Below are positions 49,694 to 58,666 of a DNA stretch of 64,000 nt, in pieces. Origin of the DNA: Arthrobacter sp. B6 (GTDB taxonomy: Bacteria; Actinomycetota; Actinomycetes; Actinomycetales; Micrococcaceae). The notes below the pieces were generated by a model, which did not search any database, was not told the origin of the DNA, and worked only from the letters and a program-made list of their open reading frames with translations. Location: contig NZ_KV467169.1 in NCBI RefSeq assembly GCF_001663775.1, positions 1,293,110 through 1,357,109 of the forward strand, read 5' to 3'. A program made the position numbers and the translations under genes. How positions within the stretch are numbered: the stretch's first letter is position 1; every line of letters starts with the position of its first letter.

Positions 49694-49705
49694 TGATACG
49701 TTTCA
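49694..49705. promoter_or_regulatory. LacI-type operator before the Ytc-type importer operon
   Basis: TGATACGTTTCA matches the rhamnose operator TGAATCGTTTCA at ten of twelve positions and keeps the central CG. It lies 110 bases upstream of the binding-protein start. The rest of the 249-base gap 49585-49833 holds no clear gene. Confidence 0.6.
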
Positions 49706-49833
49706 CTGCACGCAGCCCAGGCCTGGATTCGCGGGCACCGTCACGGGGCGCTCGTGATGGAAGTTTGGGTCAAACAGGAGGTCGAACGAACAGGAACCCA
49801 GGAGGTCGAGCCAACGGGACCCCGTCGAACCGC

Positions 49834-50553
49834 TCACCCAACGGGCACTCCGTGGCGGGAGGAGTGCGCGACGGCGGCGCTGCCGCCATCCACTCGGGCC
49901 GCGGACTCCGGGGCACTATCCTCGAGCGCAGCCAGGGCGGCCAGGGATTCGTCGTTGGCCGTAAAAAACCGGTCGCACAGCCATCCGGTCATGTACAGCC
50001 ATGCACCGACGCTGAAGAACGGGATGAGTCCGGGCAGCGCACGGCTCGCGTAGACGACAGCCGCCGTGATGAACAGCAGGATCACCGTGCCTGCCAAGTG
50101 CCGGACAGCGAAGCGGGAGCAGGTCATCAGGTACTGGCCCAGCGGCAGTTCGTAGCGGGCATACATGGGGAAGAGGTAACACACCGCCCCGGCAAGGAAG
50201 ATGGCGGCCACGAACGTGCCGGCCGCGATCAACTGGGACAACAGGGCGCCGTCGCCCGAGGAGTAGTTCCAGTTCATCGCCAAGGCTACGGCGACCGCCA
50301 TTACTGGCAGCGCCAGCGCGTTGGCACGGACGAAGTTCGCGAAGTATTCCCGGGCGAAGGCCTTGAACAGCGGCGCCGCTTCTCCCCGCGACCTGCGCCG
50401 GACCAGGATCTGCGCCGCAGCCGTTGCCGGACCCGCACCCAGGACACCCACGCCTAGGACGGTAAAGAGGATCCACAGCAGGTTGAGGCAGGCGATCCAC
50501 AGCAGGGTGTCAAAGAATGAATAGGCGCGTGCACTGAAACTTCCAGCCAGCAT
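49834..50553 (-). CDS. DUF624-family membrane protein (YteU/YesL-like)
   Basis: A 239-residue protein from ATG 50553 (AGGGAG upstream). Five or six hydrophobic helices are visible, starting SFSARAYSFFDTLLWIACLN, and the family feature of a helix pair followed by LFKAFAREYFANFVRANALA. The C-terminal ~40 residues are Ala/Ser/Asp-rich. DUF624 proteins (B. subtilis YesL, YteU) are found in pectin and other polysaccharide clusters next to Lpl-type importers; the function is unknown. It is divergent from the Gfo/Idh-GH78 operon and upstream of the Ytc-type importer. Confidence 0.85.
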   Translation of the reverse strand: MLAGSFSARAYSFFDTLLWIACLNLLWILFTVLGVGVLGAGPATAAAQILVRRRSRGEAAPLFKAFAREYFANFVRANALALPVMAVAVALAMNWNYSSGDGALLSQLIAAGTFVAAIFLAGAVCYLFPMYARYELPLGQYLMTCSRFAVRHLAGTVILLFITAAVVYASRALPGLIPFFSVGAWLYMTGWLCDRFFTANDESLAALAALEDSAPESAARVDGGSAAVAHSSRHGVPVG

Positions 50554-50581
50554 GGTCAAGCTCCCTTCGGTTCTCCATCGT

Positions 50582-50597
50582 TGCAGAAACGCTTGCA
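50582..50597. promoter_or_regulatory. Candidate operator in the DUF624/Gfo-Idh divergent region
   Basis: TTGCAGAAACGCTTGC is a near-palindrome of the LacI/CcpA style 29 bases before the DUF624 start. Its GAAACGCTTGC core recurs at 50727 and, inverted, at 61053. The 335-base region 50554-50888 otherwise contains only this, the two sites below and the presumed promoters. Confidence 0.45.
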
Positions 50598-50673
50598 CGA
50601 GTGGCCGGCGTCACGTAAGTAATCGGTTTCTCGAAATCTAGACCCCTTTACAGTGGCTGGTCAAGCATGATTT

Positions 50674-50685
50674 TGAATCGTTACA
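50674..50685. promoter_or_regulatory. LacI-type operator before the Gfo/Idh-GH78 operon
   Basis: TGAATCGTTACA differs from the rhamnose operator TGAATCGTTTCA at one position. It falls inside the open frame that could start at ATG 50667, which argues that translation begins further downstream. Confidence 0.6.
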
Positions 50686-50726
50686 TTACTGGACTCACCA
50701 CCCTGCCGTGGTCCACACTGGATCTT

Positions 50727-50739
50727 GGAAAGCGCTTGC
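50727..50739. promoter_or_regulatory. Second-type operator GGAAAGCGCTTGC
   Basis: GGAAAGCGCTTGC is almost identical to the inverse of the site at 61053-61065 (GGAAAACGCTTGC) in front of the GH42/ABC pair. Its AAGCGCTT centre is a perfect palindrome, as in GalR/LacI operators. Confidence 0.5.
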
Positions 50740-50888
50740 TGGCAATAGTGCGGCGAGCGCCCAGGGTCAGTCAGCCCCGTATCCGCCAGCCAAGGCCGGG
50801 CGGAACGCCACACCATCCGCTCCGAGGCACGTTGACGAGGTCGCCGCCGGGGCCAAGCTTTGTGCCTGCGGGCAGAAACGGAGATCCA

Positions 50889-52238
50889 TTGGGAACGCCA
50901 GCCGGCACGGCCGCGGAGTCACAGTCCCGGAATGCAGATGCTGCCCAGGCCGGAGACCCGCAGGTGGTCCAAGATCCTGCGAGGACCCAAGGTCCTGGCG
51001 TATCCCAAGGTCCTGATGTATCCCAAGGTCCTGTTCAGTCCGACAACCCCACGGAGTCCCGAGAGCCGGCCCGGGCACCCGTGCCGGGGCAAGTCCGCCC
51101 GGCCCGAGTGGCGCTGGTAGGCGTCCACGGCTTTGGCACGCACCACCTTCGGAACCTTGAGCGCCTTCAGTCCGCCGGCGTCGTCGAACTTGTTGCGGTG
51201 GCCGACCCCCAACCGCCGGCACGGGGATCCGTGCCTGACTCTGCCGCCATTTTCCCGGGGCTCACCGACCTGCTGGCGGCAACCCCGGACCTGGAACTGA
51301 TCATTGTGGCCACCCCCATCCAGACCCACGCCCCGCTGGGGCTCGCTGCCCTGTCCACGGACGCTGATTTGTACCTGGAGAAGCCACCGGTGGCGACCCT
51401 CGCCGACTTCACCACCCTGTGTGACGCTGCGGAGGCGTCCGGCCGGAGCGTCCAGATCGGCTTCCAAAGCCTGGGGTCCCACGCCCTGCAGGCCATCGAG
51501 GAACTGCTGGCCAGCGGCGCCATCGGCACGCTGCAGGGTATCTCCGCCACAGGCCGCTGGGTGCGGGACAGGGCCTACTACAAGCGCTCCCGCTGGGCGG
51601 GAAAGCGAAGCATCGACGGCGTCGACGTGGTGGACGGCGTCGCCACCAATCCCCTGGCCCACGCCGTGGCCACCGCACTGCGCATCGCCGGCGCCCGCAC
51701 CACCGCGGACGTAGCTTCCGTCGAAACGGACCTCTACCGCGCCAACGACATCGAATCCGACGACACGTCAGTAATCCGGATCCGCACCGCCGCGGGACTT
51801 CGTGTCACGTGCGCCCTCACCATCTGCGCCACGGAATCGGTGGAGCCCTACGTGACGCTGCAGGGCTCCAAGGGCAAGGCCGTGTTCCACTACACCGAAG
51901 ACCGGCTCACCGTGAGCACCGCTTCGTCGGAAACGGAGCAGGTCTTCGGCCGCGACGACCTCACGGAGAATCTGCTGGCCCACCGCCGCGAAGGCAAGGA
52001 GCTCATTAGCCCACTCCTGGACAGCGGTGCATTCATGCTGGTGCTGGAAGCCATCCGGACCGCCCCGCTCCCGGCCCTGATCGACGGCGGCTACGTCCAC
52101 TGGGAAGGTGACGGCGATGCTGCGCACGCCGTCGTCGTCGGGATTGAGGAAGCCCTGGAGCGTGCCACAACGGAGCACTCGACTTTCAGCGAACTCGGAC
52201 TGCCCTGGGCCCGCCCCGCGCACGAAACTGCTTCGTGA
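50889..52238 (+). CDS. Gfo/Idh/MocA-family oxidoreductase
   Basis: NAD(P)-dependent sugar dehydrogenase-like protein. The Rossmann fold begins VRPARVALVGVHGFGTHHLR and continues with AVADPQPP and IIVATPIQTHAPLGLAAL, then LYLEKPPVATLADF (the family EKP motif). I choose TTG 50889 (GGAG five bases upstream; 449 residues). GTG 51081 would give the bare 385-residue fold, and ATG 50667 is unlikely because operators lie within that extension. Residues before the fold are low complexity, with GPGVSQGPDVSQGP repeats encoded by an 18-base repeat near 50990-51040. Its ATG-overlapped partner is GH78. Substrate unknown, perhaps a released sugar or aldonate. Confidence 0.82.
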   Translation: MGTPAGTAAESQSRNADAAQAGDPQVVQDPARTQGPGVSQGPDVSQGPVQSDNPTESREPARAPVPGQVRPARVALVGVHGFGTHHLRNLERLQSAGVVELVAVADPQPPARGSVPDSAAIFPGLTDLLAATPDLELIIVATPIQTHAPLGLAALSTDADLYLEKPPVATLADFTTLCDAAEASGRSVQIGFQSLGSHALQAIEELLASGAIGTLQGISATGRWVRDRAYYKRSRWAGKRSIDGVDVVDGVATNPLAHAVATALRIAGARTTADVASVETDLYRANDIESDDTSVIRIRTAAGLRVTCALTICATESVEPYVTLQGSKGKAVFHYTEDRLTVSTASSETEQVFGRDDLTENLLAHRREGKELISPLLDSGAFMLVLEAIRTAPLPALIDGGYVHWEGDGDAAHAVVVGIEEALERATTEHSTFSELGLPWARPAHETAS

Positions 52239-55200
52239 TGGGCGTGTCCCCCGCCCAGGAAACAACCCCCACCCTGACCCGCCACGGCGAACTGCAGGCT
52301 ACCGGCCTGCTGACTGACGGCTTTGCCCCCTGCCTCACCGCCGCGCTGCGCCCGGTGTTCGGGTGGAGGCTGAGCCAGTCGGAGGACGCCGATCCCGCCG
52401 CCGCCCGGCAGACCGGCTATGAAATCGCCGTCGAGGATTCGGCCGGAGCCGAGGTCTGGTACTCCGGCCCGGTTCCGTCCTCGCGCCAATCCGGAATCCC
52501 CTATGGCGGTCCGGAACTTGCCGAGGATGCGGACTACAGCTGGCGGGTCCGCGTGGGTGACGCCGGAGGCAACCCCGGCCCGTGGTCCGAAGTGGAGGTT
52601 TTCAGCACCGGGCTCTCGGACAGCGGATGGGATGCCGGCTGGATTCATCGGGCACCGGGCGGCCGGGCACCGCTGGAAGTCCTTGAGGGCGCCCTCCGGG
52701 TTGCAGGCTCTCCGTTCCTGCCCGTCCCTTCCCCTCCCGTCCGCCATTTCACCTTGGAAGCGAGCCTCCGGCCGGTGACGGGGTGGGCAGGGCTGATCCT
52801 CCGCAGCAGCGGACCTGGCACTGGGCTGCTGCTGGAACTGAACACGGCGGGCGACGTGGTGCTTCGCCGCGCCCCGGAATGGGAAATCCCTGCCACTGCT
52901 GCCCCGGCCACCGACGTCCTGGCCAGCGCCCGGCTGGAACGCAGCGCAGCGGCCAGCGAGGAGCGGCTGCCCGGCAAAGACCCGGTATCCGGCACATGGC
53001 AGGATCTGACCGTGGCCGACGACGGCACCACCATCACCGTCAGCCTCGACGGCGTTGAGCTGCTGAGCGTCAACGAGCCGCTCCCCGTGGGGTTCGAGGG
53101 TCACCTCGCCTTGCACCAGGGTCCCCGCAGCCAGGCCGAGTACGCCTCGCTGCGCGTCACCGGTGGCGCCCGCGCCGTCATTACTGCCACTGCTGGCGGC
53201 CCTGCTTCCGACGCCGCCCTTCCTGGCAGCGGCGCGGTACTCCTGGACCACCGGTTCAGCGAGGGTCCCGAAGAGGCCCGCGCGTTCCTGGGCCACTGGG
53301 CGCGCACCACGGCACACCGGCAGCCCGATGAATGGACGCTCTTCCGCAGCACGGTCCTGCTCAGGGGAGCTGTTACACGGGCACGCCTTTTTGTCGCGGC
53401 AAACCACCACGCGCAGCTGGCCCTGGACGGCACTGCCTGCCTTGGCACCATGTCCTTTGGGTATCCCGGCGAAGGCTACTACGACGCCGCCGATGTCACC
53501 GCCCTGCTCGCGGCGCACTCACAGGACCAACCGGACCAACAGGACCAACCGGACCAACAGGACCAACCGGACCAGCCCGGCCAACAGGACCGGCCGGTCC
53601 GGGTTCCCCTGACCGCGCTAATGCACTGGTATGGCCCCGGCCAGGGCAGGGCCGCCGGAGTTCCCGGCCTGCTGGTCCGCCTCAGCGTGGACTACGCGGA
53701 CGGCCGCCGTGAAATCTTTGGCTCCGGGCCGGACTGGACTGCTGCCGAAGCGCCGTACCGGCAGGCGGGCTACCGGAACGACGAGGGTGATCCCGTGGAG
53801 CATCTCGACGGACAGGCCGTGGCCGCCCTGGACGCCGGCCAGGACATGCCTCCGGCGCTGAGCTACGGCACCCACCCCGTCCCCGAGTTCCCTGCCCTGC
53901 ACCCCCGCCGCACCTCCCTGTCCGAAACCTTCGTTGCGCCGAAGTCCTTCCTGACCGCGGCCGACGGGACGCTTGTGGCGGACTTCGGCCGGGTGATCCC
54001 TGCACGCCCGGAAGTGGATTTCCGCAGCGGCGAGGCCGGACGGACCCTGATGATCCGTGCCGGCTACGTCCTGGACGCGGACGGCCGGGTGGACAGGGGC
54101 AAAACAGCCAGCCAGAGCACCGACATGTCCTTCCCCTATACCCAGGCAGAGGGCCCGCAGCAGTTCCGTGCCACCGTGCACCTAGGCTTCCGGTACCTGG
54201 AACTCCCGGGGGTGGAGGCGTCGGACCTGTCCCGGGTGGGCGCCGTCGTCGTCCATGGCCGGCACCCGGGCGAGGGGAGCTTCAGCAGCTCCGACCCCAC
54301 CCTGAATGCCGTGTTCGGGTTGCTGCGCGATTCCGCGCTGTACGGGGTCCAGGAGCAGTTCGTTGATACGCCCACGAGGGAGAAGGGCCAGTTCCTGGCC
54401 GACGCCGTCAACATCTCCTACGCCACGATGGCGCTGTTCGGCGAGCACGCCTACACGGCGCAGGCGCTGCGGGAGTTCAGCTGGTCGGCCGGACGGTACT
54501 GGAAATCCGGCAAAGACCGGGGACGCTACAACGCCGTCTACCCCAACGGGGACGGGAAACGGGACATCCCCGACTTTTCGCTCATGATGCCGGAATGGGC
54601 CGAGGAATACCACCTGCGGACCGGAGACCTTGCCCTGGTGAGGGAACTGCTCCCGCACCTCCGCGCGACTGCCGACTATGCGCTGCGGTACCTTGCCACG
54701 GAAGGCCCGACGGCGGGTCTCGTCACCGAGCTGGGCGGCGGCTCCGGCCCGTACCGGCACGGCATCGTGGACTGGCCCGCGCCCGGGCGTTTCGGCTACG
54801 ACATGGAGTGCGCCGCCAAGACCACCGTCAATGCACAGGCCTACTCGGCCCTGATGTCCACGGCCCGGCTCTGCAGCCTCGCTGGCCAGGAGGACACGGC
54901 CGTGCGGTACGCAGGCCAGGCCGGCGCCCTCGCGGAAACCATCCGCACCCGGCTCCGGGTGGATGGCGTGATGGTGGATGGCCTGCGCGCTGACGGGACA
55001 CCCAGCCGGCACGCGTCCCAGCACGCCACGTCCTTCCCGCTCTCCCTCGGGATCACCGATGCGGCGTTCGCAGCGGGTGATGCGGAGAGGATCGCGGGCC
55101 AGGGCATGCGGCAGGGGCCCATGACCGTTCACCGCCTGGTCCGGGCCCTGCTGTCCGCTGGACTCACGGACGCCGTGCTGGACCTGCTCACGTCGTCGGA

Positions 55201-55714
55201 GCAGCCGGGCTGGGCACGCCTTCTCGAGGCTGGCGCCACGTTCACGTGGGAGGCTTGGGAGCTGGTGGAGGGCACCGACTACAGCCAGTCCCACGCCTGG
55301 TCCGCCTCCGTGCTGAAGGAAATCCTGGAGTTCCTGCTCGGCGTCCGGGTAAGCGTCCCCGGAGGCAGTGAGCTGCTCATCGAACCGCCGGTCTGCCGGC
55401 TGGAACATGCCGGGGGAAGTGTCCCGTTGCCCCTCGGCAGCGTGGCTGTGAGCTGGCGGCGAACGTCCGCCGGCATGCGGCTGGAATGCACGGTTCCCGC
55501 TGGCGTCACTGCCACGGTTCGGCTGCCCGCCGGCACATACGGAATCCAAGGGCCGACGGCGGGACCCGCCGTCGTGCGTTCCGGCCCGGGCGGTGCGGCT
55601 CATGGTGGCCGGGGTGCGAACCCGGGCGGCAGCGGCAGCCCGGCCAGCCCGCCAGTGCGGGACTTCCGTATCCATTCCGGCACCTGGACCTTTACACCGT
55701 CCGACGAAGCCTGA
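52238..55714 (+). CDS. Alpha-L-rhamnosidase, glycoside hydrolase family 78
   Basis: A 1158-residue enzyme that releases terminal L-rhamnose. ATG 52238 overlaps the oxidoreductase stop (TGATG). An N-terminal beta-domain (DADYSWRVRVGD near 92-103) is followed by an inserted LamG-like segment (about 145-310), the D-domain, and the (alpha/alpha)6 catalytic barrel. Catalytic-loop motifs: FVDTPTREKGQFLAD with Asp710, PEWAEEYHLRTGD near 787, and the general-base Glu1005 in TFTWEAWE. A Gln/Asp/Pro repeat tract (about 428-455) lies in the middle. No signal peptide; it would act on imported rhamnosides and feed rhaI. Confidence 0.92.
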   Translation: MGVSPAQETTPTLTRHGELQATGLLTDGFAPCLTAALRPVFGWRLSQSEDADPAAARQTGYEIAVEDSAGAEVWYSGPVPSSRQSGIPYGGPELAEDADYSWRVRVGDAGGNPGPWSEVEVFSTGLSDSGWDAGWIHRAPGGRAPLEVLEGALRVAGSPFLPVPSPPVRHFTLEASLRPVTGWAGLILRSSGPGTGLLLELNTAGDVVLRRAPEWEIPATAAPATDVLASARLERSAAASEERLPGKDPVSGTWQDLTVADDGTTITVSLDGVELLSVNEPLPVGFEGHLALHQGPRSQAEYASLRVTGGARAVITATAGGPASDAALPGSGAVLLDHRFSEGPEEARAFLGHWARTTAHRQPDEWTLFRSTVLLRGAVTRARLFVAANHHAQLALDGTACLGTMSFGYPGEGYYDAADVTALLAAHSQDQPDQQDQPDQQDQPDQPGQQDRPVRVPLTALMHWYGPGQGRAAGVPGLLVRLSVDYADGRREIFGSGPDWTAAEAPYRQAGYRNDEGDPVEHLDGQAVAALDAGQDMPPALSYGTHPVPEFPALHPRRTSLSETFVAPKSFLTAADGTLVADFGRVIPARPEVDFRSGEAGRTLMIRAGYVLDADGRVDRGKTASQSTDMSFPYTQAEGPQQFRATVHLGFRYLELPGVEASDLSRVGAVVVHGRHPGEGSFSSSDPTLNAVFGLLRDSALYGVQEQFVDTPTREKGQFLADAVNISYATMALFGEHAYTAQALREFSWSAGRYWKSGKDRGRYNAVYPNGDGKRDIPDFSLMMPEWAEEYHLRTGDLALVRELLPHLRATADYALRYLATEGPTAGLVTELGGGSGPYRHGIVDWPAPGRFGYDMECAAKTTVNAQAYSALMSTARLCSLAGQEDTAVRYAGQAGALAETIRTRLRVDGVMVDGLRADGTPSRHASQHATSFPLSLGITDAAFAAGDAERIAGQGMRQGPMTVHRLVRALLSAGLTDAVLDLLTSSEQPGWARLLEAGATFTWEAWELVEGTDYSQSHAWSASVLKEILEFLLGVRVSVPGGSELLIEPPVCRLEHAGGSVPLPLGSVAVSWRRTSAGMRLECTVPAGVTATVRLPAGTYGIQGPTAGPAVVRSGPGGAAHGGRGANPGGSGSPASPPVRDFRIHSGTWTFTPSDEA
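53521..53600 (+). repeat. Short tandem repeat inside the GH78 gene
   Basis: About four copies of an 18-base unit built from GGACCAACCGGACCAACA encode a DQPDQQ-type linker. The reading frame is kept because the unit is a multiple of three. Copy number probably varies between strains. Confidence 0.8.
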
Positions 55715-55756
55715 CGCGGCCCCGAGGCCTTATGTGGCCAGCGCTCCTTGAACCCG

Positions 55757-57016
55757 TCAGCCGGCGTTGCGCTTTGCGTTCCTCCACAAGAGGAAGCCGA
55801 TGACCAGTGCGGACAGCATGCCCAGGGCGCCGGTGACCACCAGGCCCGTCCGGACGCCGAACTGTTCGGTCAGCCAGCCTGCCAACAGGCCGCCGAGCGC
55901 GTGCCCGCCCAGCAGCAGCGGCAGGTACAGGGCCATCACCCGGCCACGGACTTCCGGCCCGGCCTCAAGCTGGACGGCGGTGGCCGCGCTGGTCAGGAAA
56001 ACGAGCGTCATGAGGCCCACCACCACCAGCATCAGGGTGAACGACAGCAGGTTCGGCATCAGCGCCGCCACGAGCTGGGCGAGGCCAAACAGGCCTGCCG
56101 CGGCCACGATACCCTTCCGGCCGACCGTCCGCAGGCGTGCGGCCAACAGCGCGCCGGCCAGGGCGCCGACGGCGCTTACGGTGTTGAACATGCCAAAGCC
56201 TGCTACACCGTTATGCCAGACCCTTTCGGCGAAGGCCGCCAGCACCACAGGGCCGTTCATGCCAAACGCCCCCAGCAGGCCGGCGAGGGCAATGACCAGG
56301 AGCAGCGAGGGCCTGTCGCGGACGTAGCGGAACCCGGCCAGGAGCTGGCCCCGTCCGCGGGCAGCCGGGGCGTTCGCATGCAGCAGCGCGGGCCGGATGC
56401 CGGCAATCATGCCGAGGACCAGCACGCCCAGGAAGGCGTTGGCCGCGAAGGCGGCGGCGGATCCGGCGTAGGCGATGACAACTCCGCCCAGGGCGGGCCC
56501 GGCCATGGCCCCCAGCTGGCCGATGGCGTTGTTGAGGCCAATGGCCGGCCGGAGGCCGGCGTCGCCCACCACTTCATTAACGAACACCTGCCGGGCAGGG
56601 CCATCGATAGCGGAGGTGATGCCCAGCGCGATGCAGCTTCCATAGACGATCCACACGGTGATGTTGCCTGTGGCGGCCGAAGCCGCGAGTCCGGCGGCAA
56701 GGAGGACGATGACAGTCTGGCAGACCATCATGACGCGGCGCTTAGGGAAAATGTCCACCAGCAGGCCGCTGAGGGGGCCCACGATCAGCATGGGGAGGAA
56801 CTGCAAGGCGACGGCGACGCCTACCGCTGCCGGACTTCCGGTCAGCTGGAGCACCAGCCAGTCCTGTGCAAGGCGCTGCATCCACACGCCCATGCTGCCG
56901 GCCAAGGTCATTCCCATGTACAGCCGGTAATTGTGCTGCGTCAGCGGGTAGTACCAGCGGACCGGGCCATTGGGGGCGTGGAGGGACTCTGCGGACTGGG
57001 GGCGGTCGGAAGACAC
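55757..57016 (-). CDS. MFS transporter (MFS_3/EntS-like)
   Basis: A 419-residue transporter with twelve predicted helices, GTG start at 57016. The opening YPLTQHNYRLYMGMTLAGSM, WMQRLAQDWLVLQLTGS and the loop DIFPKRRVMMVCQ are typical of MFS_3 exporters such as EntS. Function unknown; it could export a sugar or a toxic by-product. It lies between the convergent GH78 gene (42 bases) and the DUF624-like gene (60 bases), and probably ends the second ABC operon or forms its own unit. Confidence 0.88.
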   Translation of the reverse strand: MSSDRPQSAESLHAPNGPVRWYYPLTQHNYRLYMGMTLAGSMGVWMQRLAQDWLVLQLTGSPAAVGVAVALQFLPMLIVGPLSGLLVDIFPKRRVMMVCQTVIVLLAAGLAASAATGNITVWIVYGSCIALGITSAIDGPARQVFVNEVVGDAGLRPAIGLNNAIGQLGAMAGPALGGVVIAYAGSAAAFAANAFLGVLVLGMIAGIRPALLHANAPAARGRGQLLAGFRYVRDRPSLLLVIALAGLLGAFGMNGPVVLAAFAERVWHNGVAGFGMFNTVSAVGALAGALLAARLRTVGRKGIVAAAGLFGLAQLVAALMPNLLSFTLMLVVVGLMTLVFLTSAATAVQLEAGPEVRGRVMALYLPLLLGGHALGGLLAGWLTEQFGVRTGLVVTGALGMLSALVIGFLLWRNAKRNAG

Positions 57017-57076
57017 GTCTGGCTCAACTCGGTAGTAAGAGGGAATGCAGCAGCGAAGGTGAAGCGCAGAGGATTT

Positions 57077-57736
57077 CTAGGCGCGGGTGGAGCGCATTTT
57101 GACCGACGCGGCGGCCAGGATCAGCGTGCCGGGAACCACCACAAACAGCGCCACAAGCATCCAGACGAAAACGACGGCGGCGAACAGTGCGGCAACCAGG
57201 AGGATGGAGCCTGTCCAGTCACGGAGCGACAGGGCCTTCGCGGTTTCCAGGGCGGAGGACCAGGCCGCGGAGGGCTGGTGTGCGTGGCCGGCATCGGCAC
57301 CCGGACTGTCGGCAGGGCGGGCAAAGTCTGACCAGGCGGCCGTGGCCCGCAAGAGCAGGACCGCTCCCGCTGCTGCCAGGACGAGGGTGGCCGGAAGGAC
57401 AACGGCGCTGCCGGGGAGTTGCCCCACTGTTGCGAGCAGGAGGTTCAGGATGATCACGACGGCGGCAACCGCCGTCGTGATTCCCAGCTTCCAGCTGCCC
57501 GGCAGGGCAGCCTTGAACGTGCCCCAGAGCGCACGGAGCGAATCGTCCCGCCCGGAGAGATGGCGCTCCAGGTGGGCGATGCCGGCCGCGTAGGCGGCCG
57601 GGATGGTGACAAGCGGAATGGACAGCACCAGCACCAGCAGGCCGGCCAGCAGGGTTTCGGAAAACAGCGCGAAGCGGTTTACCGGGATCGGTTCATTGTG
57701 GCCAGATGCGGGTGTGGTGCTGTCCATGATGCTCAT
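57077..57736 (-). CDS. DUF624-like membrane protein of the second sugar importer operon
   Basis: A 219-residue protein with five hydrophobic segments (about residues 25-50, 75-100, 110-130, 175-200, 200-215). The start NRFALFSETLLAGLLVLVLS and the layout resemble DUF624 proteins that accompany sugar ABC importers, but similarity is weaker than for 49834-50553. It follows the permease gene by 12 bases and should be co-transcribed. Function unknown. Confidence 0.7.
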   Translation of the reverse strand: MSIMDSTTPASGHNEPIPVNRFALFSETLLAGLLVLVLSIPLVTIPAAYAAGIAHLERHLSGRDDSLRALWGTFKAALPGSWKLGITTAVAAVVIILNLLLATVGQLPGSAVVLPATLVLAAAGAVLLLRATAAWSDFARPADSPGADAGHAHQPSAAWSSALETAKALSLRDWTGSILLVAALFAAVVFVWMLVALFVVVPGTLILAAASVKMRSTRA

Positions 57737-57748
57737 ATTCTGTATCCG

Positions 57749-58666
57749 TCAGCCCTTGAGGCCCTGGGTGGAGACGCCTTCAACAATGTAGCGCTGGAAG
57801 ACCAGGAAGAAGATCAGAACCGGCAGCAGGGCCAGTACAGACATCGCGATCATGGCGCCGTAGTCCGAGCTCTGGGTCTGGTCCTGGAAGAGACGCAGCG
57901 CCAGCGGGAGCGGGTACTTTTCCGGGGTGTTCAGGTAGAGCAGCGGAGCCAGGAAGTCGTTCCAGCTCCAGATGAAGGAGAAGATCGACGTGGAGATCAG
58001 CGCCGGCTTCATCAGCGGCAGCATAATGGAGCCGAAGATCCGCACGTGCCCGGCGCCGTCGATGCGTGCTGCCTCGTCCAGTTCGGCGGGAAGGTTGCGC
58101 ATGAACTGCACCATGAGGAACACGAAGAACGCGTCAGCGGCGAGGAACTTGCCGATCAGCAGCGGGATGTACGTGTCCACCAGGCCAAGCTGCTGGAAGA
58201 CGATGTACTGCGGGATGATCACCACGTGGAACGGCAGGAGAAGGGTGGCGATCATCATGCCGAAGAAGACGCTGCGGCCGGGGAACTTGATCCGGGCGAA
58301 GGCGTAGGCCGAGACGCTGGCCGACAGGATGGTGCCTACCACAGCGCCGACGGCCAGGATCAGGGAGTTGGTGAAGAAGGTCAGGGTGGACACCCCGCCG
58401 ATCCCGTCCATGGCCGTGACGAAGTTGTCGAAGCTGAAGTTGTTCGACCAGAGCGCGGTGTTGCCGCCGCCGATCTCGTCGTTCGGCTTGAAGGACGAGG
58501 CGACCATCCACAGCGCCGGGTAGAGCACTATGGCGGTCAGGGTGAGCGCCACAGCGTGGAAGATTCCGCTCTTGACCCGTTTGGCCGTGACCGACTCGGA
58601 CTTCGGGTTGTAATGCTCGGCCGGCGCGTTGGGCGCCGACTGGGTGGGGGTTGCCATAGTTGTCAT
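57749..58666 (-). CDS. Carbohydrate ABC transporter permease (MalG type), second importer
   Basis: A 305-residue permease with six helices (first about residues 35-58, FHAVALTLTAIVLYPALWMV) and the EAA loop DEAARIDGAGHVRIFGSIML near residues 191-210. The ending FQRYIVEGVSTQGLKG is typical of MalG/LacG-type proteins. Its ATG overlaps the MalF-type stop (ATGA). Grouping with the GH42 gene suggests galactosides as cargo. Confidence 0.93.
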   Translation of the reverse strand: MTTMATPTQSAPNAPAEHYNPKSESVTAKRVKSGIFHAVALTLTAIVLYPALWMVASSFKPNDEIGGGNTALWSNNFSFDNFVTAMDGIGGVSTLTFFTNSLILAVGAVVGTILSASVSAYAFARIKFPGRSVFFGMMIATLLLPFHVVIIPQYIVFQQLGLVDTYIPLLIGKFLAADAFFVFLMVQFMRNLPAELDEAARIDGAGHVRIFGSIMLPLMKPALISTSIFSFIWSWNDFLAPLLYLNTPEKYPLPLALRLFQDQTQSSDYGAMIAMSVLALLPVLIFFLVFQRYIVEGVSTQGLKG

